A DNA stretch of 64,000 nt from Ligula intestinalis (GCA_036362985.1 JAYGXS010000002.1:99021698-99085697), one strand, 5' to 3'. Shown: positions 1 through 11,873, counted from the stretch's first letter. Numbers and translations: made by a program. The notes: a model not told the origin generated them from the sequence alone.

Positions 1-69
1 TGAGTGAAAATTTGAGCGAGTGATATCGATCAATGTGTGTTAAAACTCGTAGCGTGAAGCGGACTTATT

Positions 70-141
70 TAGCTTAGCGGTAGAGCAGTAGCCCCCGGCA
101 AATGCTGTCTCTAAAGCGCGAGTTCAAATTCTGCCAAACGC
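70..141 (+). pseudogene. tRNA-like sequence (tRNA pseudogene or SINE head)
   Basis: An A-box-like TAGCTTAGCGG is followed 40-odd bases later by a B-box-like GAGTTCAAATTC, the spacing of an internal Pol III promoter. The D arm pairs reasonably, but I could not fold a good acceptor or T stem, so a functional tRNA is unlikely. It may be the head of a tRNA-derived SINE; no second copy with the same body was found in the window. Confidence 0.3.
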
Positions 142-545
142 CTCGACGTCTTTACAATAAAGTCACTTCAAATTAAACTACGCTGCCTAACCAACTTAAT
201 TATTAAATCAGCCCACTAGTTATTCTGGTGGATTTTGGATGACTTTTTTAGAAAATGCTGCTTGGACATTCCACCTGTACCCGTGTTGTTGGATTCCATT
301 TGCGCAAAAAAAATATATATATATATATATGTATAACACAATTTATAAGCGCATAGTGGTATTCAAGCACCCGTTTGGAAAACGATTGTATATGATTTCT
401 ACAAAAAAATTATGGAATGCGGGAAAGTCTTCGGTTCATTAATTTAAGGATTTTTTCGTTACAATATATTTTGTAATGGATTGTGTTTTTACTAGATTTA
501 ATGGTCACAGCAGATTTAGGAGACCAGCAGTGGCGTAAGACTGTG
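142..545. other. No gene seen downstream of the protease stop
   Basis: AT-rich sequence with a short (TA)n tract near 310-331. It lies 3' of the minus-strand protease and would hold its 3' UTR, but no canonical AATAAA signal was seen on that strand. Confidence 0.4.
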
Positions 546-1822
546 TTACGGATTTGAGCTGATAACTTGGTTAATCCAGGTCAGTTTCGTCGCTGTGAAA
601 GCAAACACATCGAAACCCCTCGTGCAGTTTTCGGGACTGTTCGATAATACTCCGTAGACAAACCACTTCGATCCACCTTGAGCTACACAGTGGAGCCCCC
701 CTCCGCTGTCACCATCACATAGAGCCTGGAAAAATAAAGGGAAACAGGATTAAGAAGTTATTGATTTAGGGTAATTTTTGTTGAAAAAGGTGAGTATGTG
801 GTTGTTTTCTTACCCCATATAAGTTGTTTGTGCAAAATGCCTCCTTTTCGTCTGAAAATCCATGCATTAATTTGCACACAGTGGTTGGTGCGATTGGAAT
901 GCGTACCTCCATCAGTGTCCCCGAGAAATTTGGTATTGGATCATAAGGTGGATTAGGAAACATTCCCCAGCCAGCAAAGTAGCAGAAATGCCCAGTAGGA
1001 AGAGAAAACCCAGGTTCAGGAAGACATGCATATTCAATCCAGTTTGCTTCGGAGATAAGAAAACAAAATATTTGCATTTAAATTGCAGCACATTTTAGTC
1101 ATTTACAACAATTTAGTGCGGAATTTTATTATAAACAATCCCTATTATTCACAAAGTATACAGAATTGTCCTGTTTGATAAATGCCGACTTACATAATTT
1201 AGCGTATATTATGACGTAACATGATTAAAAACACTTTGTTGCCGTAAGGCCGTCCGATTAGCACTGAAGACACTCCAGTTACCAATCGCTTGTAGCAGGG
1301 AAAGTTGCTTTGCAAATTACGTGGACCTCCTGGGAAAAAAATGCAGTGCCTTCTACGGCGGGATATATACCGCGTGTTCAGGAATGATTCAAATTTACGT
1401 ATTTTTGCTAAGATTTCAGCATTGTATTCACAGGAAGGTAATAAAATGAATTGCACATTAAAAATATATATCATGCAAAACACGTGCAGACACATACACT
1501 GTTTGACTTCGCGGTTCAGTTGTAAGAGTGCGATGTCAAATCCAGATGTTGATATTGTGTTGTCGAAAGAAGGATGCATGATCACACCCTTTACATTTAC
1601 GCTGTAGGCCGGAGGCTGCAGTGGCTTGTATATATGGTCTGCCACAACAACGGCCATTGTATGCCCCGTGAGACCCTTATACGAGAATAATTGACCATTT
1701 TGGTAAGGCTTGCATTGAAGGGCAGCCGTGACGCAGTGAGCGGCTGTCAGTACCCATTTAGACGCAATAAGTGTTCCTCCGCAAAAGGGATATGGACCCA
1801 GGGCAGAACTATAGACTCCAAC
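546..1822 (-). CDS. S1 family (chymotrypsin fold) serine protease, three 3' exons, 5' end missing
   Basis: Three minus-strand exons join in frame. Exon 1498-1822 carries CGGTLIASKWVLTAAHCV (catalytic His57) and GFDIALLQL (catalytic Asp102), and ends at a strong GTATGT donor in phase 1. Exon 814-1046 restores the phase with two bases, carries the GWG motif and cysteines typical of the second barrel, and ends in phase 0 at a GTAAGA donor. Exon 546-725 opens after CCAG, carries CDGDSGGG (catalytic Ser195) and the C-terminal Trp-Ile helix start, and ends at a TAA. The acceptor at 1823-1824 is my choice; the frame is open upstream to 1906. No IVGG activation site, propeptide or signal peptide was found, so at least one 5' exon is missing or lies elsewhere. 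Position 189 reads Ala, not the Asp of trypsins, and Asp aligns at 226. The product is expected to be a secreted endopeptidase. Family assignment is secure; substrate preference is inferred. Confidence 0.85.
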
Positions 1823-2030
1823 CTTTATAAAATTAAAGGACACGGTGGAAAATCCATCTAATGAAATGTCACTAACTAAATTTGAGTAGTTGAAAAGTAA
1901 AACCACACCCGGTCATACATCAATATCATGCTGCAGGATAAGTTCGACGTCTGACATATGCCAGACAGTATACTGCGTTACTTTGCATTATGATAATATA
2001 ATGTAAACGACAATCAATAACTTATTTTGA

Positions 2031-2695
2031 TCATCCGCATAGATACTCGCTTAAAGCCCAGACACGTGTTTCGCCGATGTTTCTGCTACTGCATGATGCA
2101 GCAACGAGGGGTTTGGCACTTCAGTAGGCCCTCAACGTTCTTCATGCAGAAGTATGGTTTAACATCACTGTCATATAGAATTTACACTACTTGTAGTGCT
2201 ACTCGTTTGTAGAATGTACATTTCCTTTGTTTTTTTTTCCTTGAAAAAAATATTCATCGAGCTTAAGGGTTTGTCCCTTAAAAGTCATGTCCCATTCACC
2301 TACTTCCATGTCATGCACCTAATAATTTCCGCAATTATTTCCTTGATTATTATCTGGAGGTAATATACTAGAAACCGCATAGAGAACGTTGGAGGCGTAT
2401 TGAATAGCTAAACCCCTCGTTGTTGTATCATGCACTAGCAGAAACATCGGCGAAACACGTGTCAGGCCTTTAAGCTAGTATCTATGCGAAAGTATGGTAT
2501 GACATCATTGTCATATAGATTTCATACTATTTGAAGTGCTACTCGTTTTTAGAATGGACATTTCCATGGTTATTCCGCGGTAGTTGATTGTCTTCGACGA
2601 AACTGTTCATTGAACTCTAGGGTCTGACCCTTAAAAGTCATGTCCCATCCACCTACTTCCATATAATGCACCTTATAATTTCCGTGATTGTTTCC
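2031..2695. repeat. Compound repeat: inverted arms plus a ~205-bp direct repeat
   Basis: Bases 2033-2160 are the reverse complement of about 2375-2490; both contain GACACGTGTTTCGCC or its complement. Separately, 2140-2345 recurs in direct orientation at 2490-2695, including CTTAAAAGTCATGTCCCAT in both. No protein is encoded. The palindromic ACACGTGT beside GAAA resembles the stem III end of the minimal hammerhead ribozymes known from some Penelope-like elements, but I found no CTGATGA partner here. Confidence 0.7.
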
Positions 2696-4359
2696 TTGGA
2701 GATATGCATGAATAATATTGTCTTAGTCGGAACTAGGAAGATAAGTATGTCATATCTGCAGTAAGTGATCATTTCTTTCAAAATAAAATTGTTATGTTTA
2801 CTTTGAGCTAGTACCGACGACAGGGGTTTTTTGCGACAAATTATAATCAATTATTGACAGATTTTCCTCAATAAAATGCATGACAAGTGGGACCTATGAC
2901 TATGAAAAAATAGCATATTTAAGGGCTAAGCTCAATTTACAGTCAAATGTTTTTTTCTGGAAGTACGGGACAATTTAATTTGCGGTAATTTTGTCAACTT
3001 TGATTGACTTCTTTTTTTATAAAAAGTATTGGAGTTTCCTGAAGTTCATTTATATTATTTGATGACATTGGATGTGGACATTCAGAATATTAGTTATCTT
3101 TCTTTGGACAACGCTGTCGTCTTATTCCAATATTGATTATCGTGGTTTCTTTGAGTTCACATGTATCTTTATAAACAGCGTCTAATAGGAAGTATGCAGT
3201 CGCCAAGCTGAACATACGGACATTTTAGTGGCGTGCCATTTTCTAATAAAACGGTATTAAAAAATGCGTGTGTGCAATGTTTCACAAAACTGCATTTAAA
3301 TGTAAATGGACATTAAAAGACGAGTAAAAATCGACAGTTGTCTGGCCTTTTTACTTGAAAATTAATGGGAACATGTTGGCTAAAAAATGCAAGACTCAGT
3401 GAGTTATTAATATATACGTTAAAAGGTGTTTCCAATTATAAATTTATGACGGCTACTGTACTCATTTTTATCCACTTCCTATATATGAACATCGAAAATA
3501 GTTAAATAATATCCACCACGTCCGTTAACTGACGTGAAAGGGCCAACTGTTTGGTGGGGATTCTGTCTTTTCCCTTTCGTAGCGGTCCGTCGGCGTTTGA
3601 TCGTTCAATCGTTTCCCACATTCTTGCGTTTGAACTCCATCTTGAACTGTCGCATAAAAGCACGGCAATAGAACAATATTCAATGAGTAGTCAATTTATT
3701 TTATATATATATATATATATATATAGTTTAGACCAGTGGCTTCTTAAGTGTAATTTTGTTCATATCTTGCATGCCCCGTTAGGCAGAGTAAAGTGTAAGG
3801 ACAATTGTTAAGTCATAATCTTTATTTAAGCAATAACGCAGCAGGTTTTAACTAATTGACGCATATTTCTAAATGATACCCAGTATGCTGATCCAAATAT
3901 AATATCCGCACTGAACGAAGACTGAGAAATACATTTCCTCGCAGGTTGAGAGAAGTGTTCTGGTGCAAAAACACATCTTGAATATCGTATATATGGTGTT
4001 AACTGCAGGGGTGATATTAAACCAATAAAAATGATTGAAACATCCTATTCGTCGTGGAAATCAGTTGTATTTGTTTTGTTTTGACACTGTTGTAACGTAA
4101 AGGACATTACGCTCAAGGCTTTTGGGTGGTTTTTTTTTAAATTAAGCACGACAAAGCAAAACCAACTAGCGTTATCGGTTTTGCAACTCTCAAGGGGGTA
4201 GGGGCGCACACCGTTACGCATTACCTTCACTATCAGATTTTTATGGGGAACTTTGACAACGCCTTTCTTGGATCAGATAACATTTTACATAACACGTTTC
4301 CGTCATCTCTTTACCTAGAGATGAAATCGAACCAAGTCAGATGGCCGGACTGAACGGTT
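2696..4359. other. AT-rich region without recognisable gene
   Basis: No open frame of convincing composition on either strand. A pure (AT)n tract lies near 3700-3725. The stretch 3600-3660 faintly resembles the end of repeat I (39480-39540), too weakly to call. Confidence 0.4.
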
Positions 4360-6440
4360 TTTTTTGGGTAAAAAGGCATGTTGAGAGGCAGGTATAAGAT
4401 TTTCATTCGTCATGTGGTCTAAAATTTGGTTATAAATTATTTTTTCTTGTATTTTGCTTAAAATGATGTTTGGTTAACACCACGATAATTCTGGGCATTG
4501 GGCCGATTTCATTTTTTGAAAATTGGGGTGATACATGATTTTTTCAATATTTCTGGATGAGTATCACTTGACTGCAGTTACTAGAAAAGGTTAGACAGAA
4601 GTATTCGGGCGTATGTCATATGCTTAAGCATACCACGCGGGATTATATCCGTTCCATACGAAGTGGAATTGGACATCTGGTGGATAGATTTGCTAGCAGT
4701 TTCTTCGTTTAACAGTATCTTTTTTAATACAAGCGCCATCCTTTCTGTTGTGTGAGGGATCAGTTATTCCTCAGCTGAATAGTTGGTTGAAAAAACCTCG
4801 TTAAAAATATTTGCTTTTTGGTAATCATTTATAATTACTATTCCTTGGGCATCAAGCATGATCTGGTGGCCTTGTTTTTAATGATTATGTTTTTGTTTCC
4901 GGAAGATCTAGCCTGTCCTTCCTGAGTACTCGATTGCATGATGACCTGCTGCTTTGGTCATATTTGTGTCAATTATCTGGGCTGACTCGTGAGTCTCTGT
5001 AATGCGTCGAAGCGTGGAGAGATAACCAATACAGGGGTTGTAAAGTCGCTTTTTTTAAGTTTTTTTCGCCGATTGGAATGCAAATTTGAGTTGAATAATT
5101 TCTAACATCAATACCTTTCATCAATTACAGTATCTAGTATTAAATTAATGGAAGCATATAACATGTTGGCAGCTTCTAGTTAGGATTTTGGTAGCAGGAA
5201 AGAGCTCCAATACAATGAGCATTTGTAGTTATTTATACATCCAATGTTGAGATTTTTCGATTCTATAAAATTTTAAGTAGGATCAGGTCTTATTTTAATG
5301 TTAGTAGGGAACACTTTCATCATTGTTTTATGATAAATAGCAAAGGTGACAATTTAATAGTGCGTATAAAATGGCCAGATGTCATTGGGGAGAATAACAT
5401 CGTATATACTGTTTCCTCTGGTTTTTTTTATTATTTGCGTCTAGTTATAACAGACAATTGATAATAATTATTCATCATGACAAGGTGGGACTGACATTGC
5501 TGTCCAGTTTATCTCTGGACGGTTAAAGTCTCCTGCAATTATATTATATTTTGTTTGGATATTTGATATTATATCAAGTAAATTTGTAAGGCCGAAGTCA
5601 TCATAACTATATTCCGGAGGGGTGAACTAACATCCAATTAGAAAGCACGCTTCACCATTGAACTTTTCCTGTAAATCCCTAAATACACTCTGTTCTACGG
5701 TAGATGTAATTTAGATCATACAACCTCCTCTTTCATGAGCGTGGACCTGTCTAGAAAAGGTGCAGTTTGATATAGAGGTAAATCATTTCATGTTTATTCG
5801 TTTGCCTATATTTCTGCTGGAAGGACTAAATAGGGATTGTAGGATTCAATAGATGGCCTTAGTCGTGGGACGTTTATTACCATCGATCTATGATTAATTA
5901 GATCAACGCTGTAAGTGTCGGAAAGACACTCTGGAATCTGTTGTTAAAAACGGATATTCTATTACCTTATACATTGTGTTGGGAAAAATAAGTGAAAATT
6001 GTGTAATAAGTGGATAATATGGTGGTATTGGCGTATTTGCGGTGAATCGTGCATAAGATGCAAAAAAGGTGATAAGAGTGATAAGACTTAGTGGCATTGT
6101 GTAATTATCGAATGGTATGGTGTTGTACGATGTGGGATTTAAATGTGTGTGATAGTCGACTTGTGTATGGGCTGGGATGGATGCATTGAATGAAGGGGTT
6201 AGGTGCCATTTGAGTGTGTGCATTTGAATACGGATATTAATTTTGATATGCAGTTCTTTTTGGGAATGGTGGTCGATTTTGGGTTTTGGGGGCGAAATAA
6301 TATACCACTGGTTTACTTTATTTGTTCGCTGAGTTAAGACTGGTATAGCTATTTATGGATGTGTTTACGCTTGTGTAGCTATTTATTTGTGTATCATGAT
6401 TAGCTCCAGGATCTGTGTCGTTCATGCCTTATGAGGTTGA
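4360..6440 (-). mobile_element. LINE family B, copy at 4.4-6.4 kb, truncated at its 3' end
   Basis: It runs parallel to the minus-strand B copy at 57.4-60.9 kb. It starts with the Pro/Asn/Tyr-rich ORF1-like segment (peptide open at 5903-6223, with THLNPTSYNTIPFDNYTMPL), then the endonuclease-region sequence (5460-5850), then the reverse transcriptase fingers. It stops abruptly near 4360, in the segment encoding the conserved Phe-Leu-Pro-Lys-Ser block (shared bases GGGTAAAAAGGCATGTTGAGAG), so palm, thumb and tail are absent. LINEs usually lose 5' ends, so the missing 3' half suggests a later deletion or rearrangement. All frames are broken. Confidence 0.75.
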
Positions 6441-6599
6441 ACTTATAATATAATAATAATAATTTGTATATTTAAGGCCCAAGGGACCATGTCGTTACAA
6501 ACTTGGCGCTATCAAGAAAATAAAAATAATAATGATAAACATTGAACTCTTTTAAAATTATTGTCATCGGCTGTTAAAAAAAATAAAAAAACTACTTAT

Positions 6600-9500
6600 T
6601 CGGTGGATGAGTTCAGATAGTCACCGATTTGCAAAAATACTAAAGGAGAACAAGGTTTGATGTGGTTGGATTGGAACCTGATGTCGAGGGTTCGGGACGT
6701 TTATGGTCATGGAGAAATATCGTTAATTTAGGAACGGGTCATCCGGGACAGCAGTAAAAGGCACTAGACTGCAAGGCAACATCATCAAGTTTCGAGCCAC
6801 CAGATTCCAGAGCCAGACTGCAGCGAAGGTTGCAAAAACGGAGAATATTTCGCAGTCCTTGGAAGTAATGCTTGATTCTGCAGAGGATAATACTTACATT
6901 TTTTACTATCATGGGAAGAGCTTCAAATGCCAGGAAGACCTTTTTAAAATCTAGAACTTGCGTGTTTGGAAAGGAATTAGAGAGATACTACTTTATTTCC
7001 TCAAAATTGCAATGCTTATGAGATTTGCTTTTCAAAGTCGATAGTGTAAAATACACTCTAATAGCAAGTGAAAGGTTGTTCCAAATAAAAGCATATTTGG
7101 TGGTAAATAAACGAGAATGGTTAGATATTGAGTTACGGAGTAGTTAACTTATCATGAAAGGGTAAGGAGCAGTGTAAGGTCGGTCTAACACAAAATGAGT
7201 GTTAGTTTGTGGGAGATGAGGACTATTGTTAATGCGAAACAGCAAGCATATAAGAGCATTGAGTCTACTGACCTAAACAAATGTAATGTTTGCTAATTTA
7301 CTTCTCTCTATCTAACACAAACCAGACCCAGAAACAGAAAATATTTTATAAGTGAAAACTCGCTGAACATTTATAATCATACTTTGGTCATGCTGGGTCA
7401 TAAAACCAAAGAGAGGACAGCAGTTTTCTAACAAACGGAGAAAAAAACATGCGGCATATTTAAACTTCATTTCTGGAAGGAAAAACATTTAGCGATATAA
7501 ACACACATATATGTGCGGCTGTGGCAAAAAAATCAATCTGCATGAGGTGATGACGCAAGCTTATTCGTGTCAGTTAGCCCCAAATCTGTTACCGTAGATC
7601 TTTTAAGTTGTGGACTTTTTTGGCAGATATTGGGTTTTGGAAGCCTTGCGGGACCAAAACACATGCAAGTAAATTGTGATGAAGAAAACTCCATCTGGCA
7701 TGTAGTGCTCTAACGTGGGAGGGTACGCAAGTCTGCCTTAACTTTATCAACACAAATACTGGCCATGTCCTTAGAAGATTAATTTATACACTCAAAATCA
7801 TAAGCATCAACTAATTTTTCAAATAATTAAGCTTTAATAAAATTGCATTTATGTAAAGAAAGAAAAGGAGGGGACTTAAAACCCTGCCTTGTAAAACGCC
7901 ACATGTGATCGCCTGGGGCATCGAGGAGCGAAAGCCTACCTAAACCTGTGTCTGCGGTTAGACAGTTGGAAGGCAAAAAAATCAAAAAGACGAGGCTTGA
8001 TGCGTAGGGCTTCTAGTTTCACTAACAGGCGCATATGCAGCACCTAGTCAAAAGTTTTACTTAGCTCAAAATAAATCAAAGTGGCTGATTGCTGCTCATT
8101 AAGAAGTGAAGTAACCACGAAACTAAATGCCAAGTGTCAGGTTCCGTTGTAGCTTCCAGGTTAAAATCCATACTGTGAGGCGTTTAGTAGTTAAATTTCT
8201 ACACAAAAATCAAGAATATGATAATATGTGATATTTTCCTGAATTTTGGCTAGGGCCGAGGTTTTAGGAAGACCTCAGTAGCTATTTACTTCCAAGCAAG
8301 ATCCTGACTTGAAGACTGGATGAAGTGTAGATGTCTTCCATGTGTCAGGAGATAAACCGTTTGGATGATAAGCTGAGAACAGAGAACCTAGCAATCAGGG
8401 GCAGCTTAAAACCCTCTGGATCAGTGAATTTTGAAGGCCGTCAGTTCTTAAGGAGTGTGAGCTGTTTTTAGATGGATAATGTGCTTACGAATCAATTATA
8501 TGGAGAAATCAATGTTACTGTTAGTATTAACTGAGCATGACTGAAACGACGGGATCAGTCCAGATTCCTTCGTGAGGGGTTTTGCAAAAAATGCATTGAA
8601 CAGTTTACCCTTACCAGACTCATCTTACACAAAGATTTATCTTCAATCAGTAAAGGGGGGATTTCGTGACCAGGGGTGAGGACGGAACAGAAAGCAATAT
8701 ATTTTGTAGTGTTAACTCACAAAAGGCGCAATATTTCCTCTGTTTGTCACTTGCAAGAGGAATATTAAACGATAATTCGAAAATATCTGCGATTCTAAGG
8801 TGCACAAGTAATGTACTAGTAAACTGGTATTTTAACTGTCTGCGCAATTTTTTTAGTCAAGACACAAGAAAATGAGGAACGGAGAGGTCCGAAGTACAAA
8901 TTCCAAAATGCCATTTGAAATTACCGACATTAAGTCACAGAAAATTGGAACACTGTTCAAAGTGAAAAGCTGCTGCCAGTCTAATGATACCACAACGTTT
9001 TCAATTAAACTAATATCAACTAGGCCAAATTCACGATATGTGCGACTGGTGCTAGCCTTTTTTAAAAGCAAGCGAAAGACAACAATGGATAAAAGTATGG
9101 TCACTTGGGAAGAGGTCCTAAATGTAGTCAACTAAAATGGGGGAAATGTCATTCGTGAAAAGTAAATCAAAACTATGCTGATCCCTTGTTTGGGAATAGA
9201 CCAAATGAGACCAGTTTGAAAAATTAATGGTATCTGGGAAAGGCTGAACTATGGATGCACAAAAGTTCAATTAACAATCAATTTCGGAAAAGCTGAAATC
9301 CCCAGATATATATTTAGCATATAGGCGGAATCCATAATCGGCTTTCATATTTCGCAAAGCTTTCCATCACCTTCCGACGATAGGTAAGGGCGACTAAAAT
9401 TGCAACCAACTATCCCCTTTTAACGCGGAGACAAGATAATGGATGCAAAGCAGTAATTAGTTGATGATGACTCAGCATCTAGGTCGAATGGAAAATGCTT

Positions 9501-10060
9501 CAAAATAGCTTTTATACAGATATGAAAACCGCCACCACGCTTACTAGGGCGGTATTGATGAAAGAAATAATACTTGTCTATTAAAAGTAAAGCAGTAGTA
9601 ATTTGTGGATAGGTCCACGACCTTGTATTGCATATAGCATCTGGCTTCAGGTCGAACGCAATAGCTCTATTTAAAACAAATATTGATATCGAGTTAAGCT
9701 TGAGAAATCTATACTAGAGTTGTCTTTATTGAGTAATCAAAATGTGGAGGTGGGTAATTTGCTGGGAAATTAGGCAAAAAAACCATCGCCTGGAGCAGGA
9801 CAATTGGCATTAGAAAGCTGAGGTGAATAGCTGAAAGCTGCAGGAAGATAGCTTTTTGAGATCGATGGGCCATAGGGATCAGTGCCATGGTGAGCTTGCT
9901 GAAAGTTACCAGGAATCGGAAAAACCACGACGAAAAAAAAAGACTGGTGGGTGAGGTAAGGGAAGCTTGGCCCAGTATGACACGTGTGATCAGTGGATAG
10001 CTTGTGTGCTTGTTTTTACCTGTTGTTTAGGCTCAAATTATTTTTGGGAAGGCTGTGTGC
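6600..10060 (-). mobile_element. LINE family E, copy at 6.6-10.1 kb, decayed
   Basis: Minus-strand translation gives, in order: a Pro-rich segment (about 9780-9880); an endonuclease remnant with KRGGGFHICIKA (about 9520); the linker KKASTSRTYREFGLVDISL (around 9020), which matches the copy at 44.2-48.1 kb; then reverse transcriptase pieces reading PDTWKTSTLHPVFKSGS and a degenerate palm (LSKTFD) near 8100. The end of the reverse transcriptase and the thumb are very eroded. The 5' end is unclear. Many stops and frameshifts; not functional. Confidence 0.65.
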
Positions 10061-10295
10061 TCGCGGTTCTGTTCCGGATCCCATCCTTTCGACGAAATGA
10101 ATTGGGTGATATAAATAAAGTTTGGGAGGCCTCTAATTGAGCATCGAAGTGTTTGCTATACCTGACCATGAAGGTATTTCAGAATTTCTATAAGGGCTAA
10201 CATAATTACTAGCTATGGCAACTGAATAAGCATCTAATTTCGAAGTAAGGAGTAAGGAATTAGGGAGTAAGAGTTTCTAGAGTTTTAAAGCATAT

Positions 10296-11055
10296 ATAGG
10301 CTTTGACTTGACCCGGTTGCAGCGCAGACAAGATTTTCACAAAGTCAAAGGGCGTAAACAAAGTCATACACACATAGTAGCAGAGGATGGTAACACTACA
10401 AAAAATGCTTCTTCAGAGGAACAATTAACGAGTTCCTCCTCCTGTGGGAAGGAAAACGAAAACTATCAACGAAGCATCAGCTAAGGTGACTTGAGATCGA
10501 CCTCTTCTTATTATAATAGTGACAACCAGAAAGCAAATAATAAACCTGCCAAACAATTAAGGGAAAGAATAAGGTTCACACAAAACGAATTCGAAATATT
10601 CCTACCCCATTAGACATGAACGACACTAATCCTGGATCTAATCAAGATACAGTGATAAAAAACAACACTTGTCTATACATGTCCATATATAGCAAAACCA
10701 GTCCTAACTCAACGAACCACAGTAATAAACCACTGTTATATTTTTTTCCCCCAAAAAAACATAATAGACCACCAATCCCAAACAGAATTCCATATCAAAA
10801 CGAATATCCGTATTTAAATCCACACTCTCAAATGACACCTAACCCCTTTTCTCAACCCATGTATCGTAGCCCATACACAAGACGATCACCGCACACCCAA
10901 CCGTTTCCAAATAACATACATACACACTTAAATCTTACATCGCAGAACATTATACCCTCCGATAGTTACACAATTACATTGAATTCCTACAATCTCATCA
11001 CCAATGTATCCTTATAATGCACAAATTGCCACAAATAGTCCAACTCCACCATATT
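10296..11055 (+). mobile_element. LINE family B, split copy: 5' part
   Basis: The left boundary matches the 5' end of the minus-strand B copy near 60935: both begin around TTTGACTTGACC / CTGACTTGACC and share the next several hundred bases. Homology stops at CCACCATATT (11046-11055), where the CR1 tail begins. The same element resumes near 15854, so this is the upstream half of one interrupted copy. Confidence 0.8.
10616..11017 (+). CDS. ORF1-like low-complexity protein of LINE family B (133 aa, element fragment)
   Basis: A peptide rich in Pro, Asn, Tyr, Thr and Ser that opens MNDTNPGSNQDTVIKN and has no recognisable domain. Homologous, broken versions occur at 5903-6223 and about 60120-60620 on the minus strand, always just upstream of the family's endonuclease, so it probably corresponds to the first ORF or the N-terminal extension of this LINE. 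It stops at 11017, shortly before the CR1 insertion point. No RNA-binding motif or zinc knuckle is visible, so a nucleic-acid role is only inferred from position. Confidence 0.55.
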   Translation: MNDTNPGSNQDTVIKNNTCLYMSIYSKTSPNSTNHSNKPLLYFFPPKKHNRPPIPNRIPYQNEYPYLNPHSQMTPNPFSQPMYRSPYTRRSPHTQPFPNNIHTHLNLTSQNIIPSDSYTITLNSYNLITNVSL

Positions 11056-11080
11056 CAGTATCAGTATCAGTTTATTGAGG
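11056..11080 (-). repeat. CR1 3' terminal short repeat
   Basis: On the element's strand the sequence ends AATAAACTGATACTGATACTG, a short run of a hexamer-like unit rather than poly(A). Tandem short repeats at the 3' end are the usual terminus of CR1-clade elements. Confidence 0.6.
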
Positions 11081-11336
11081 AAAATGTAGGCGAATGCCTT
11101 TGAACTCCATGGTGGTAACAGGACGATGTGAAATAAGTTGATACAAAGAAAAATTTAAACTTTACGACAGTTACATGTTCCGGGAAGACAGTCTTCACAA
11201 AAATATAACAGAAAATACAGAAAAATATATGGCTTCTCGCAAATCGCGAGTAGTATAATTTGATGCAGTTGATGTGATAAACAATGTGATTCATTTGTAA
11301 GTGATTCATCGGAATCTGATGAAGGAGTTTTCACTT

Positions 11337-11873
11337 TCATTGCGTTTGCACTTGATACATGTCCAGTCTTCTCTTAAATGCATGGACACTAGTGGAGAGG
11401 ACAACCTCTTCTGGAAGAGCGTTCCACGCTGAAACTATTCTGTTGGTAAAGACACATTTTCTTCCGTCGATCCTTGCTTTGCCCGGGCGTAGTTTAAGGG
11501 AATGCCCGCGCAAAGTTGGCGTGTTAGCCTGGGCAAAGAAAAAATCAGGAACGAAACAACAATGCAGCTTATTCGGAATACGGAACGTTAATATGAGGTC
11601 CCCCCGGAGTTGTCTGTAGGTAAGGGGAAATAGGTCGAGGATTGACAGTCTGCTTTCATAGGGCAATGTTCCTAGACCTTTGACCATCTTTGTCGCTCGC
11701 CTCTGGACCTTCTCTAAGACGGTACAGTCTTTGACAGTCCAAGGTCTCCATGCCTGTATAGCAAACTCCAGGTGCGGCCGAATGAAGCTTCCAAAGATTT
11801 TGGAAAAGCTGTCTTTTTCAAACCCCATAAAGGCTCGTCTAATCAGTTGTAACATAGATCTGGCCGACTTCAC
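11337..11873 (-). CDS. CR1 ORF2 C-terminal region (thumb/connection)
   Basis: An open 178-codon frame covering the end of ORF2. It contains FIRPHLEFAIQAWRPW, followed by LEKVQRRATKM and ESRLSILDLFPLTYRQLR, a block conserved at the C terminus of CR1/jockey-type reverse transcriptases, then FTNRIVSAWNALPEEVV and a stop at 11337. The frame should be continuous with the reverse transcriptase upstream but is offset by a 14-bp duplication (11897-11924). The homologous segment at 63564-63917 in the second copy confirms the reading frame. Confidence 0.75.
   Translation of the reverse strand: MKSARSMLQLIRRAFMGFEKDSFSKIFGSFIRPHLEFAIQAWRPWTVKDCTVLEKVQRRATKMVKGLGTLPYESRLSILDLFPLTYRQLRGDLILTFRIPNKLHCCFVPDFFFAQANTPTLRGHSLKLRPGKARIDGRKCVFTNRIVSAWNALPEEVVLSTSVHAFKRRLDMYQVQTQ

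Noticed and set aside
70..141. Functional tRNA gene
   Set aside because: Promoter boxes are present, but no convincing acceptor and T stems can be folded.
1260..1336. Possible extra protease exon (GGPRNLQSNFPCYKRLVTGV)
   Set aside because: An acceptor-like CCCAG precedes it, but the phases of the flanking exons already match each other, and the expected protease sequence has no room for it.
1305..1607. 100-codon plus-strand frame opposite the protease
   Set aside because: Shadow of the protease exon and its intron on the other strand.
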